Shown here in pieces: positions 22,473 through 33,288 of a stretch of DNA of 64,000 nt. The position numbers and the translations under genes were made by a program. The stretch covers positions 1-64,000 of the forward strand of contig JAUCBJ010008617.1 of assembly GCA_032718475.1 (NCBI GenBank), in the 5' to 3' direction. The stretch comes from Nemertoderma westbladi (Eukaryota; Xenacoelomorpha; Nemertodermatida; Nemertodermatidae). The notes under the pieces were generated by a model that saw only the letters and a list, made by a program, of their open reading frames with translations, was not told the DNA's origin and did not search any database. The first letter of the stretch is position 1; each line of letters opens with the position of its first letter.

Positions 22473-22535
22473 TGTTGGCTGATTGACTGGCTGGCTGGCT
22501 GACTGGCTGGCTGGCTGACTGACTGACTGATCTAC
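22473..22535. repeat. (GGCT/GACT)n microsatellite
   Basis: Runs of CTGGCTGGCTGACT and CTGACTGACTGACT lie immediately after the tandem array. The following 200 bp (CGATTTCGATGAAATTTTC...) reads like the body of a dispersed repeat but could not be named. Confidence 0.9.
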
Positions 22536-23427
22536 AGCCAAAACTACTCTAACGATTTCGATGAAATTTTCACAGCGGCTAGATACCGCGATTCTAAGGT
22601 CCCTGGTATGTTCCGCTATTTCGTCCATGAGCCATGGGCTCGAAAAATAGACATAAACGAAAAAACGCCATAGGCGCAATGGTAAAATAACACCAATGAC
22701 AGCTTGTTGATGGAATTTACATTTGATTGATGACTTCCGACTTGCTTAACGGCGTCTTGACGCCGTCTCTAGTTAAGGTAAATGTTAATTTACCTTAATT
22801 TTAAAATAAAATAAAATAATTTTAGTTCTGTAAATACTGTGGGCTAATTTGTATATGTATCACATATTAATATCTAACACTGAGAGTGTATGTACATTTC
22901 TTTCTGTCCTATATGATTGTTGTTATGGTTGGTGTGATGTGAATGAATAACATTTCTTATTTATGATTCCTGAAGCTGTTGTTTGGTTATATTGGTTTTT
23001 GGTGGAAGGAAATTTAAAGTGTACTCTAGTCAAAGTTTTTCGGTTCTTAGTTAATTCTGTTTACCGGTACCACTTGCCACCCAAAAGGGTTTTGAAATAT
23101 TGCAATCATTTTATTTTTTACTTCATCCTATCTAAATTCATCAAATCTAAATTATAAATTAGAAATATTTAATCCTTTGAAAATATATTAATTCTAATAT
23201 TCAAATATATCATATTATTTAAATTGGATATGGCGGATTCCACTCCTGGTCTCAATTTGACTTTTCAATAATCCAGAAGACAATAACACAGAAGACTGAA
23301 GAGTATCGAAATATACTGAAGAAGTCAGAAGTACTGTGAAACAGAATCTGTTAAGAATAAGTTTGTGAAATTCCCAACAGATGTTCAGAAACTCTTTTAT
23401 GTTGCTTCATGTAGGTGTGTTCGTGCC
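22536..23427. other. No gene recognised
   Basis: The first part may be the body of a dispersed repeat that begins with the preceding microsatellite. The rest is AT-rich, without motifs. Confidence 0.4.
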
Positions 23428-24290
23428 ACCATATAGATGGCATGCCACTGAGGTCTTTATGAGTGTTTGGAGCTCATTCTCCCCATTTTGTGGAAATGTA
23501 TAGGACAAATAGAGTCCCTCAAGAACTGAAAACAAATAAATTGGTCTCAGCCCCAGAGGAGGGCAATCTAACAACCGTATTTTCCGATATTAACCGATAT
23601 TTTCGTGTAATCTCGCTAATCTTGATTGATACAAAGCCATACAACAGAATTATATTAAATCACATCAGGGACCCTGTCGAGGGACTGTTACATGGGAACC
23701 AGAATGGGTTCAGTAAAGGTCGTGGAACCATGGAGCCTATTCTGGCACTTCGAAGGATAATCAAAGAGTTATCAATAAAGAAAGACATGACATGCTATTA
23801 TCTATGTTGACTTCTTTAAAGCCTACAATTCAGTCTCCCGACCCCATATGTTCAGCATACTGGCAGCATAGGGATTCCTGAGGAAATTATTGCAGCTATC
23901 ATATCACTGTACAATAGCCATTCAAAGTCGTATGGGGAGTCCTTCTGGGTGACACACTTGCACCATTTTTATTTGTAATTGTGGTTGATTTTGTTTTATT
24001 CACGTACTGAGACCATTTTAATAAATATGGGGTGATGGTAACACCCCCCACAGGCACAAGAGGTAGAGGAAATCCAGCAAAGTACCTTACTGATCTAGAC
24101 TTTGCTGATGACTTAGAGGTACTGTCAGAATCACTAGATGGAGCACAAAGACTCCTCTGCTTATTGGAGCAGGTGCTTCTATTGTTTGACTTTTTGTAAA
24201 CTCAAAGAAGACCAAAATCATGACAGTTAACCTAGACTGCCCTAAAGAAATGTCTAATCGTAAGGGCATAAGCTCTAAAGATGGCTCCCA
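23428..24290 (+). pseudogene. RTE-like LINE copy C, 5' half (RT)
   Basis: The segment opens with a degraded D-G-x-P-x-E-V-F and T-N-R-V-P-Q-E-L-K-T-N-K-L-V (as in copy B), then a run typical of RT: Y-N-R-I-I-L-N-H-I-R, H-G-N-Q-N-G-F-S-K-G-R-G-T and I-L-A-L-R-R-I-I-K-E-L. After a frame change come D-F-F-K-A-Y-N-S-V-S (first catalytic Asp), G-D-T-L-A-P-F-L-F-V-I-V-V and L-D-F-A-D-D-L (catalytic pair intact, 24101-24112). The sequence stops at about 24290, where the large TIR element begins, and resumes at 33289. Compared with copy A about 80 bp of RTE sequence are also missing at the junction. Stops and shifts make it non-functional. Confidence 0.85.
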
Positions 24291-24296
24291 GGAAGG

Positions 24297-24494
24297 GGAT
24301 AGTTATTTTTACAGAACACAGCAGAACACAATAGAATACAGGCGGAACATAGGCGAACACAGCTGTAATTAAAATCTACACCAAAAAATAGCACATTTGG
24401 GAAAGTACCATACTTAATCATACAACTGTAAGATGTCAATTACATATTTAAATTAAATGGCAGTTTTCCATATCCTCCAAAATAAATTACCTGA
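24297..24494. repeat. Left TIR of the 9-kb element
   Basis: It matches the inverse of 33087-33286 over almost its whole length, from the terminal GGATAGTT to CCAAAATAAATTAC near 24490. A few substitutions and short indels separate the two arms. Confidence 0.9.
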
Positions 24495-24940
24495 TCAGAG
24501 TTGCCCGATCAGCGGTTCGGTTAGGCCTGTACCTGTTACTATGTAGTCCAGTAGTCTGCCTGTCAGCCTGTTCCAGTACTGCAGTAGGCCTAGTGCTGTA
24601 GAGACATGTACAGACTGACAGACTGTACATTGTACAGGCAGACAGATATAGGCTTCCTACAGTCCTACTGTTCTATTGCAGTATTGCTGTATTGTCACTG
24701 CTGCGCTATCACACCGTCTGACCGTATTGCATACCGCTATGCTGCTATTTGTACCGGTAAATCCTGAAATTCAGTATGACTGTAGGAGTAGAGGAGGTCT
24801 GGCTGCCTGGAGATAGGCTCACTTTTATTTCATAGTTCCTACTTAGCAGCTTGGTGTGGTTTGTAGGTCAGTCTGTCGTCAATAGCCTTCCTGCCTTTGC
24901 TTTATGCCTACCGCTGTGTACAGTGCAGCTTAACACAGTA
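24495..24940. other. Subterminal DNA of the 9-kb element, no gene
   Basis: It is rich in TAGGCCTA-like and ACCGGTA-like palindromes and CAGTxCTG phrases, as is the matching right side (about 32690-33060). No coding region was seen. Confidence 0.5.
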
Positions 24941-25712
24941 CGGCCCTTAAATGCCAAAACCGTCTAACTCATTTTTACATAGTTTTGAGAAAAACGCAAA
25001 ATGCTTTCCGGGCCTGTCATTTGATTTCTGATTGGTGGAAATCCTGTAAAATGATGTCATTAGGTAAGTCATAGTCATAGAATTGTTTGAACAGCTTATT
25101 TTGAACTGAAACTCCTATCTACATAGTGTAATGTGAGATAGAGCGTATTTGCTTTTATGTTTTCATAGACATTTGTATGCCAAAACCGTCTATCTCAGAG
25201 TTAGTCTGTTTTGGCATGTATAAATTTGCTGTATAACCTGGAGTTCTAGATATTCATTTATGCCAAAACCGTCTATCTCAGATATAGTCTGTTTTGGAAT
25301 AATTAGATTTGTTGTTTAATATCAATAATCTTAAGTTCCAGAATATTTTATATATTGGTTGAGGGTGGGTGTTGGATGTGTAAACGCAACAGGTTGGAGT
25401 GAGGGGGTGGGGTGTGGGTTGGTTGGTGGTTGAGTAGGAGGTTTTGTGGCTGGAAGCTGGAAGGCCATAGTAAAGTAAAGCAGTAGGTAATAGAATAATG
25501 TGGAAACAACATAATTTATCAAATTATGATTATCTAATATTATTGAGGTTCTATTGATATTATTCAAATTTACTAATAACTAATTAATTTATAACAATCG
25601 ATTTGTATTGAATGTAATAAACAAGCATACAAAGGTTGTTTATAGTTCTCAAAAAGACACAAATCACAGCAAACCAATCTAACTCTCATAATACTCGTAC
25701 TTGTTATACTCC

Positions 25713-28700
25713 TCAGTCAATCTCCATTGTTCGATCAAAATCAGAAGTGAGATCCTTTGCACTGTCTTTAGTTTGTATATCTTCCCAGAATTTCCACCTA
25801 TTAAGAGGCATGATTGGAACTAACTTATCGACTATATGTGTTTTCTTTGCAGTTTGCAGACCTTGGGATTCTACTTTCAATTTCGGTAAAACCTCAACAT
25901 TAAATTTCCGTTGTAGGAACTCCTCCCCCTTATATGTATGCATTGGTTGATCTAACTCAGTTTTGAACTCAGTTTTAAAGCCCATATGTCGAACACCCTT
26001 TTGAAACTTAACTTCCACAACATCTTGTAGATAAGGTGGGTGCATTGATTTTGCATTAGATTTTTATGCTGCCACATATATGGCACGGGATTGAGGATCT
26101 TAACATTCTTACGTGATGTCTCAATAAGATCCTTCAGTCTTCAGATCATCAATATCATAGGCTGTTCGTTTAGATGATATCTTTTGCTCGATGTTACCAT
26201 GAATCGAGTCGGCTAACATGTGTGTATGACCTTTGGTCAAATATTTCAAGGTGATAGTATGTGGTCCACTGTTACTATTGACAATATTCACACAAGAGGT
26301 ATATAGGTACCAGTTCTTATTTTGACTAGTACAATTGTCAAGCCACAGTATGAAATGTTTAATATCCCTCTCACACTTTATGACAGCGAACACTGCATCT
26401 ATTATGTTATCAGCATCACGACCTTGTTCACCTTCATGCCATACAACACAGTAATGGTGATAATCGATGTCTTTGGAATTCATGCGTGCGAATGTTTCAT
26501 TGAAGACCACTAGCTTGCTGATGAAGAAAGCTTCCTTACTGGATGGCATGTAAGGTAAATATATGCACTTTTGCATGTCCATGGCAAAAACAGCCACATC
26601 AGGGGAGTCAATTGCTATATCGGCAGTATACATTTCATGAGCATCTCTGGCGATTTTCTTATGCTTCATATATTCTGGGTTATCCATATCATTTACAACT
26701 TTATATGATTCGCACAGATAACATTCGTCAGCTTTTGGTTCACAAAAACTGATGTTCATCGCTTTTATTTGTGACCGGTATGTAGAGACTGTCATTTTCA
26801 AATCGGGATACTTCGATTTCATGTCATTAAACATCATAGGAACATGAAGATGGCGAGGTAAATACTTAACATTTGGAGCATGGTATCTCCGGTATTTGGA
26901 GCATGGTATCTCTGGTAATGTGACACAGCTGGATTATAACTATTAATATGTTGTTGAATTAAATCCAATGTTTATTTAGAAATCTTTCTGCTTTCTTGCA
27001 TACCACCATGAGCATCTTTCAATTGCTTCAAATTCCCATTGCTCCGTTTTATTGCCCTTGCAATTTATTGAAAATTGCCCCATTTTTATAACCCAATGTT
27101 CTTAAGAATGTTGTTTTACAAACAAGTGTTTTGAATCCAGTAGCATCTGGCAGATAAAAACTACGAGACTCGCCCCTTCTTGATGGACTACTAGTAGTTC
27201 ACTGCTTGACAATTTTTCGCTGAATGTGAGATTCAATCCAACATCTCCTTGCGTTATAGTTCATTGTCCAAAATGTGTTATGTATAACTCGCCTTTGATC
27301 TTCCGACAACGATTTACAATGCCGCCCAGGGCATTTCCCTAGACATGGATGTGGATTGAATTCGTGCATATCCTGCCCTTTCTTGCGTTTCTCAGATGAG
27401 GTCAGTCGGGGGAACTTTATAATTTCTCTTCGCTTTCGCACACGGCTAGTTGTAATAGCACTAGTGGCACTCGTAGTGCATGACATGGTAGTATTATCAT
27501 TGAGCACATATTCACCAACAGCATCACTCTCAGAATCGGACCCATTATTAATAGATATCAGGTCCTCGAGTTCTTCAATATCATCTTCAACAAAATTTCC
27601 TTCCTCAGAATGCATAGAAAAATCATTTCAAATATTATCAAGATCCATAGAAGATTCAACAAGAGTATTACTAGTAACAATTTCAACTCCCTCTAACACA
27701 ACCTCAGCTTCTCCCTCAGTCTCTGTAAATGAAACAAGCACAGGTGGGATTGCAGCTTGGGGTCCAATCATTGGATGTAATTTGCGCACCTAAAAATAAA
27801 AAATTTAAAATAATATGTAAAATATAAAGCATATGTTATAATTTTAAGTCCACCTGTAAGTGTATAAAATTAAAAAAGTCATAAATCTCCAGAAACAGTT
27901 GGCCCTGGGACAGTAACCCCCCAGACAATAGCCCCACGGAATATGGAATGCTCTGCCTTGTGAATTTAGAACGGCATCTTCAATAATCTCCTTCAAGAAG
28001 CTACTGAAGTTCCACTGCTATCAAAGGTTTGCACGTAATTTGAGAAAAATCCATGGATGTATGCAAAAGTTATTGCAAATTTAGTGTCTGGGCTGCGAAC
28101 TCTAAAACGGAACTCAATATCCAATATCGGTAATAAATATTCCAGAACATTAAATTATTTAACATTAAGTAAGGTAGCATCAGGAGTTGAAGAGTACAGT
28201 AATTTGAATTACAGTAACTATGGAAGCAATAGAGTAAAATACTACAGTTCAATTTATTTTGTAACACTATATCGCTCTATCTTTTATTTAAGAATTGAGC
28301 ACCAACAAATTTGAATAATAAAATTACGTATTACATGGGAAAAAAAAGTATACCATTGTTTTCAATATTCTCTCGAGCCTTTTTAAACCTTGCTGACCTG
28401 CAGTAAATAAATTGCTTCGAGAATAGTGAAAAAAAGTTATACTTTTTTTCCATGTAATAAATAATTATATTATTATTTTTTATTATTATTACAGTTAATG
28501 ATAATTAGTTGAACGACGGTAACTAAATAAATTATTTGTGTTCACTTATTTATTATTTTTTAAATATCACTGAAATTCTACAATATTGAATAGCTAATTG
28601 CTTTGACGTGTATGACTATTGCAAATTATTGTTGAGGGCTATTTACATTGAGTCCTTTACATTAATCATTTTACCAATTAACAAGTGTTTATATAAAAAC

Positions 28701-28957
28701 ACTGAAATTGTCAAACATGTGCTTGATGGAACATGTGTCCCAAAACAATACAAAAGTTTGACAGAGTGTATGCCTAAACTATAATATGTATATATGTATG
28801 AGTGAGTAAGGTTTTAATAAATATGTGAATACTAACTCACCACTTCATGAGCAGCAAATTCCTGAACCCATTCTGGTTCTGGACATGGAACAAAAGGTAC
28901 GAAAGTTGGATTAGTCAAACATTGGGCAACCATTTTCTTACTGCGGTAACAGCTCAT
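25713..28957 (-). pseudogene. DUF7869-type transposase gene with an intron, several stops
   Basis: Exon 1 starts at ATG 28957 (M-S-C-Y-R-S-K-K-M-V-A-Q) and ends at 28841 before a GTGAGT donor. Exon 2 begins at 27789 after TTTATTTTTAG and stays in frame. It has an acidic region, then C-L-G-K-C-P-G-R-H-C (zinc-knuckle-like) and a D-Q-R-R-V-I-H-N-T-F-W helix. TGA stops fall at 27628-27630 and about 27199. After R-G-E-S-R-S-F-Y-L-P and T-F-L-R-T-L-G-Y come S-H-Y-Q-R-Y-H and the catalytic part (26121-26837): F-A-M-D-M-Q-K (Asp), V-V-W-H-E-G-E-Q-G-R-D-A, W-L-D-N-C-T-S-Q-N-K-N-W (Asp), G-H-T-H-M-L-A-D-S-I-H-G-N-I-E (Glu). A C-terminal part follows at 25713-26045 in another frame. The motif order is that of DUF7869 proteins. 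It is inactive as it stands. Confidence 0.8.
28330..28458. repeat. MITE-like hairpin in the transposase intron
   Basis: ATTACATGGGAAAAAAAAGT at 28330 pairs with the inverse at 28438-28458. A second inner arm (ATTCTCTCGAG / CTTCGAGAAT) pairs at about 28367 and 28415. It lies within the single intron between exons 1 and 2. Confidence 0.8.
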
Positions 28958-29745
28958 TGTATGTCGATATCAATAACTAATTATCTAGTCAGATAGTCCA
29001 ACTGCAAGCATTTAAATTACATTAGATGTTTTCACAAACTGATACACTGCCTTACAATTCACAGTAGACTCACGACCGAGACTCGAAATGCTGATTGGTA
29101 GTACCGGTAGGCCTACCACAGTAGTAAAATCGGTATTATAGACTTGTGAATGACTCATCGAGAGAAATCATTATACGCGTTTACATTGCAAACTTTACAA
29201 AGTAGAGAAAGCAACAACTGACCTGCCTATAAGTCAATAAGTCAGTTATTAATTGTATTGTAAATCACAGAGGATTCAATTTTACCGCGCAACTTAACAC
29301 TACTACTAATACAGAGATACTATACACTAATACATCTACTAATACATCTAATACTGTATGAATAATTATTTGATATTGATTCCAACCGAATACAAGTCAT
29401 ACACAGATAGACGGTTTCGGCATAAAGGAAACCATAAATTCGAACGAATTTTTAATCCCAAATCAATCCAAGTAAAGATAGACGGTTTTGGCATAAAGGA
29501 ACCTATAAATTTAAACTTAGTGTTTAATCCCAAATCAATCCAAGTAAAGATAGACGGTTTTAGAATTTACTATTATAGACAGAAGTTGAGATAGACGGTT
29601 TTGGCAAAATTATAACTCCTTGGGACTTCATAATTACGTCTTAAGACTTGGCTAGAAAGTTGCGCCTTGTTTTTCTGATTCCAAATATATGCATATGTCA
29701 TTTTTCAAAAAAATTGAGTTAGACGGTTTTGGCATATAAGGGCCG

Positions 29746-30013
29746 AGTAACAGTAGGCCTAGTCAGCTATTTCTACCGGTAGACCTAACTGCCTGTTACC
29801 TACTCCTGTACTCTGCAACACACTAACACAGTTAGTCCTGTACAGCTGTAGTCATTTAGTAGCCTGGCAGCCTGGTGCTGGTGAGCTATTCCTGCAGTCC
29901 TGTATTCCAGTAAATAATTATGTAACCGGAGGCATTATTTATGTATTTATTTCTGTATATAGATTTTCATCTTAGGCTTAGGCCTACTGATTTTGAATGA
30001 CTGATCCATGGTA
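29746..30013. other. No gene recognised
   Basis: This stretch of the 9-kb element is rich in TAGGCCTA and TACCGGTA palindromes and shows no coding signal. Confidence 0.4.
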
Positions 30014-30812
30014 ATGGAAGACCTAAATCTAAATAATGCCGATACCAACCCTTCAGGGATACCTACCACTACCGGTACTGACTTTGATGATATGGTACCG
30101 GTAATGTTACAACTACGACGCCATCTGCTCTGGCATTTGAACTATTCTAAGTAATGGGGAATGTAATGATGAGTTTCAAACAGGAAAATGCCTGGTTGAT
30201 GGATACCCAGTCGATAACTTGCATTGCATTGTATCGGATTGTTATACCACTGGTCTTACTGGGGATAAGTGGTGGTGGAAGCGGTCAGGAAGTACTACCA
30301 ATTGTTATCTTATAAACTTTAACGAGCCACGGAAGGCCTCTATTCTACGTGAGGATAGTACCGGTGCTGACAATGGAGGCGGGAGACCCGGTAGCCTTTT
30401 CTACAATGTTGGATTCGGAAATAAATGGAAACGTGTTGGCATGGAACTGGAAAATCTTAAAGATTCCAAATGGGTAATTGAAGTTTGTCGAACGTTCTGG
30501 AAGCATTCTACTAACAATAGCTACAGTAAAACTGCCTCGCGAGTAATGCTGAAGCATGGGGACATTCCATTTGATTTACCTGAGGGCTGAGTTGTGTTGG
30601 AGTATAAATGGTCAGTTGACAAACCTGATCCCGAAACCCTTATTGTTGATGTTCATATTGATAAGAATGGACTTACCCGTTCGAAAATCTGTCACATTAA
30701 TGGCAGTGTGAAGGATATTATTGTTCAAGAGTTACATAATGGTAAGAAACCACAACATATATATCAGCAACACCATTCAGATATTCCTTCACTTAATCTA
30801 TATACAATATGA
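30014..30812 (+). pseudogene. Unknown protein, forward copy of an inverted pair
   Basis: The reading starts M-E-D-L-N-L at 30014. After frame changes it gives P-S-A-L-A-F-E-L, L-S-N-G-E-C-N-D-E-F-Q, C-I-V-S-D-C-Y-T-T, and a continuous ORF at 30219-30590 with K-W-W-W-K-R-S-G-S-T-T-N-C-Y-L-I-N-F, G-G-G-R-P-G-S-L-F-Y-N-V-G-F and F-W-K-H-S-T-N-N-S-Y. One TGA interrupts it before V-V-L-E-Y-K-W-S. It then diverges from the minus-strand copy and continues as K-N-G-L-T-R-S-K-I-C-H-I-N-G-S and H-N-G-K-K-P-Q-H-I-Y. I do not recognise the family. Being inside the TIR element, it may be one of its own genes. Confidence 0.55.
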
Positions 30813-30829
30813 ATTATAGGTTAAAAAAA

Positions 30830-31475
30830 GGAACATCATACTCTCGTCTGTCATCAACGTCGTCTCTCGCATCGGCATTTTCAAACCACTTTATCACTTT
30901 GAATGAATGGGATAAAGCCTCTAGACCCGATCCATCAACCTAGAAACTAAGCTTCCTCATTAATGTATGCTCGTCATGTCCTTTGCAGAATATTTCAAAA
31001 TGTCCATTGAAATTGCCAACTCCTGAAAAAATAAGCGCGGTGCTTGTAGAAGACATATTTAGTAAAGGTTGGAAATTGAGATCATTTGTTGGCAAAGCTC
31101 CCAATAATGGCGGGTTTGTTATTCGTAAACTTCCAACCGCTTCCTCGGCACTAGTTTAAGTCCAATCTATTAAATTAGCTGGTTGTTACCCTGGATGTGT
31201 CGCATCTTCCTCATTCAGTTTTTGTGAACATTTAGTTGCGTATGCGATTTTTACGGAAACCATAGCTGAGTTCACTCAATTAATATGGAAGTCGGCGACA
31301 ATAAAAACCACTGTTGTTCGTGATCCGGAAGCTGGTAAAAAGAAAAAAATCAAAAAATTCAACCAACGGAATGGGAAACCGGGTGAAGTGATATCATCAA
31401 CCTATAACAAAGATAATGGTAAAAGTGGGGATACAGGAAAATGTAAACGGAAACAGCCAAATTATTTTTATTGAT
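30830..31475. pseudogene. Short coding-like relics on both strands between the inverted pair
   Basis: On the minus strand about 30830-31030 reads F-N-G-H-F-E-I-F-C-K-G-H-D-E-H-T-L, one stop, then F-K-V-I-K-W-F-E-N-A-D-A. On the plus strand about 31023-31475 reads K-I-S-A-V-L-V-E-D-I-F-S-K-G-W-K, one stop, then C-Y-P-G-C...F-C-E-H-L-V-A-Y and a basic K-K-K-K-I-K-K-F tail. The Cys/His spacing faintly recalls a SWIM finger, common in Mutator-like transposases, but is not canonical. Function unknown. Confidence 0.35.
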
Positions 31476-31815
31476 TATAATGTTCAAAGAAAGGTGTACC
31501 AGATATCTGGCCAGATGTTAAAATGTTATAAATATTATCGGTGAATTACTTAACGCCAGACTCGCGTATCTGGGTGAAGAGTTGCTTTCGGTATTATATA
31601 TTATATTCTTCTTCACTTTGGCCTGAATCCTCTCCCATCACATCATCAATCAATATAAGATCATATGATGCGTTGTAACCTTAAATAAATAACACAAATA
31701 AAATATCAGCATGAAATGTGACAGGCAGTTTAACAATGTTTAATGTCAATATTTAACTATAGTGCATAATACCCTACAATAGGTTCGCTCAATGGTAAAA
31801 AAATTCAGTAATTAT
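31476..31815. other. No gene recognised
   Basis: AT-rich sequence lies between the relics and the minus-strand member of the inverted pair. Confidence 0.4.
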
Positions 31816-32600
31816 TTACCCACCATCAGTAGTAGTACCATTACTTCTGCCCTTGGTGACTTTGTTTGGTTTCACATTCGAACTGCAAGGTACGGCTGGG
31901 TTGTATTTCAAAGAACATCTGGGCACTGGAATTTTCTTATGATGGTAATCCCCAATGATTTCTATTTCGGGAGACGATGTTGATGCTGTCAGTATTGCTT
32001 TGTTACCGGTACTCTCTGCAGGAACAACTTTCCAAAGGGGTTCAGGTTCAGGTTTGTCAGTTGACCATTTATACTCCAACAGAACTCGGCCCACAGGTAA
32101 ATCAAATGGAATGTTCCCATGCTTCAGCATTACCCGCGAGGCGGTTTTACAGTAGCTATTGTTATTAGGATGCTTCCAAAACGTCCGACGAACTTCAATT
32201 ACACATTCGGAATCTTTAAGATTTTCCGGTTCCACGCCAACACGTTTCCATTTATTTCTGAATCCAACATTGTAGAAAAGGCTACCGGGTCTCCCGCCTC
32301 CACTGTCAGCACCGGTACTATCCTCACGTAGAATAGAGGCCTTCTGTGGCTTGTTAAAGTTTATAAGATAACAATTGGTAGTACTTCCTGACCGCTTCCA
32401 CCACCACTTATCCGCAGTAAGACCAGTGCAGCAGTGGTATAACAATCTGATACAACGCAACGAAAGTTATCGATTGGGTACCCATCAACTAGGCGTTTTC
32501 CTATTTGAAACTCATCATTACATTCCCCATTACTTAGAATTTCCACCAGTTCAAATGCCAAAGCGGAAGGAATGGTGGGAGAATCGTCAAAGTCTTCCAT
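31816..32600 (-). pseudogene. Unknown protein, reverse copy of an inverted pair
   Basis: On the minus strand this begins M-E-D-F-D-D at 32600 and runs through P-S-A-L-A-F-E-L-V-E-I-L-S-N-G-E-C to C-V-V-S-D-C-Y-T-T. A small insertion or frameshift near 32430 then leads into the second frame (32460-31816), which has the same K-W-W-W-K-R-S-G-S and G-G-G-R-P-G-S-L-F-Y-N-V-G blocks as 30219-30590. Similarity ends after L-E-Y-K-W-S-T-D-K-P. The C-terminus here is Ser/Thr/Pro-rich and basic (K-P-N-K-V-T-K-G-R). The two copies are about 85-90% alike by eye and lie 1.4 kb apart head-to-head inverted. No known domain. Confidence 0.55.
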
Positions 32601-33086
32601 TCTATATTTCGTATTTGATTCACTGCCCTGCTATATCGGTCAGCGGTACCGTCAGACCGTTATCGTCCAGTATCGGAAATTAACCTAGGTCTATTCAGCT
32701 ATCTCTGTATCTTATACTCTGGTGGGCACTAGTGCTGTAGTGAGTGTGAGTGACTAATGACTAATACAGTGCTGCAGTAATAGCTGAATAGGCTACTGGA
32801 ATAGCAAATAGGGAACCCTCAGTAGAGCTCGCTCAGCCCGATCTGTTGGTTAGTTAGCCTACAGGCCCAGCTGCCTGTCTAGTCAGTCTGCTAGTGCAGT
32901 AGTAAGGAGGTACAGTTGTACAGCAGTAGAAGTGGATATGATACGGAATATTGGTACTAACTGACTGATGTGCAATTACTGGGCACAGTGTAGAGTATAT
33001 TACCAATGTACTGATGTAGGCCTACTCAGCTACCGGTACTGTACTGCTGTAGAACTAACCAACTATCCATGGTTACAGGATAATGA
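32601..33086. other. Subterminal DNA of the 9-kb element, no gene
   Basis: It holds many TAGGCCTAC, ACCGGTAC and CAGTAxTG phrases and mirrors the composition of 24495-24940. Confidence 0.45.
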
Positions 33087-33286
33087 GAAGTAATTTATTT
33101 TGGAGGATATGGAAAACCATCATTTAATATGAATATGTAATTGACATCTTGATACAATTGTATGATTAAATCCGGTACTTTCCCAAGTGTGTTATTTTTT
33201 GGTGTAGATTTTAATTACAGCTGTGTTCGCCTATGTTCCGCCTGTATTCTATTGTGTTCTGTTGTGTTCTGTAAAAAGAACTATCC
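33087..33286. repeat. Right TIR of the 9-kb element
   Basis: This is the inverse complement of 24297-24494. It ends CTATCC at 33286, immediately before the second CCAGGAAGG. Confidence 0.9.
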
Positions 33287-33288
33287 CC

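Larger units (their letters stand above)
24941..29745. mobile_element. 4.8-kb DUF7869-type DNA transposon nested in the 9-kb element
   Basis: The left end reads CGGCCCTTAAATGCCAAAAC and the right end is its inverse (AAGGGCCG ending 29745). Both are flanked by AGTA (24937-24940 and 29746-29749), a 4-bp target-site duplication. Inside each end the phrase TGCCAAAACCGTCTATCTCA or its inverse recurs (24955, 25180, 25262; 29410, 29470, 29550, 29590, 29715) as subterminal repeats. A decayed transposase gene runs leftwards between them. A 4-bp duplication would suit a Sola-like element, but superfamily is not established. Confidence 0.8.
24297..33286. mobile_element. 9-kb element with about 200-bp terminal inverted repeats (Mutator-like by inference)
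   Basis: The left terminus (24297 onwards, GGATAGTTATTTTTACAGAA) is repeated in inverse at the right end (33087-33286) for about 200 bp with roughly 90% identity. The flanks repeat CCAGGAAGG (24288-24296 and 33287-33295), readable as a 9-bp target-site duplication. Because the termini begin with G's, the duplication could be as short as 5 bp. The same RTE reading continues on both sides, which proves insertion. Long TIRs with 9-bp duplications are typical of Mutator-like elements. Internal coding relics (30.0-32.6 kb) do not yet confirm this. A separate 4.8-kb transposon is nested inside. Confidence 0.8.

Noticed and set aside
22540-22750. Phrase CGATTTCGATGAAATTTTC as part of a named repeat family
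   Set aside because: It looked familiar, but I could not place it securely in any family from sequence alone.
31160-31260. SWIM zinc finger as proof of a Mutator transposase
   Set aside because: The Cys/His spacing (C-x3-C ... C-x-H) is not the canonical C-x-C...C-x-H and a stop interrupts the frame, so it is kept only as a weak hint.
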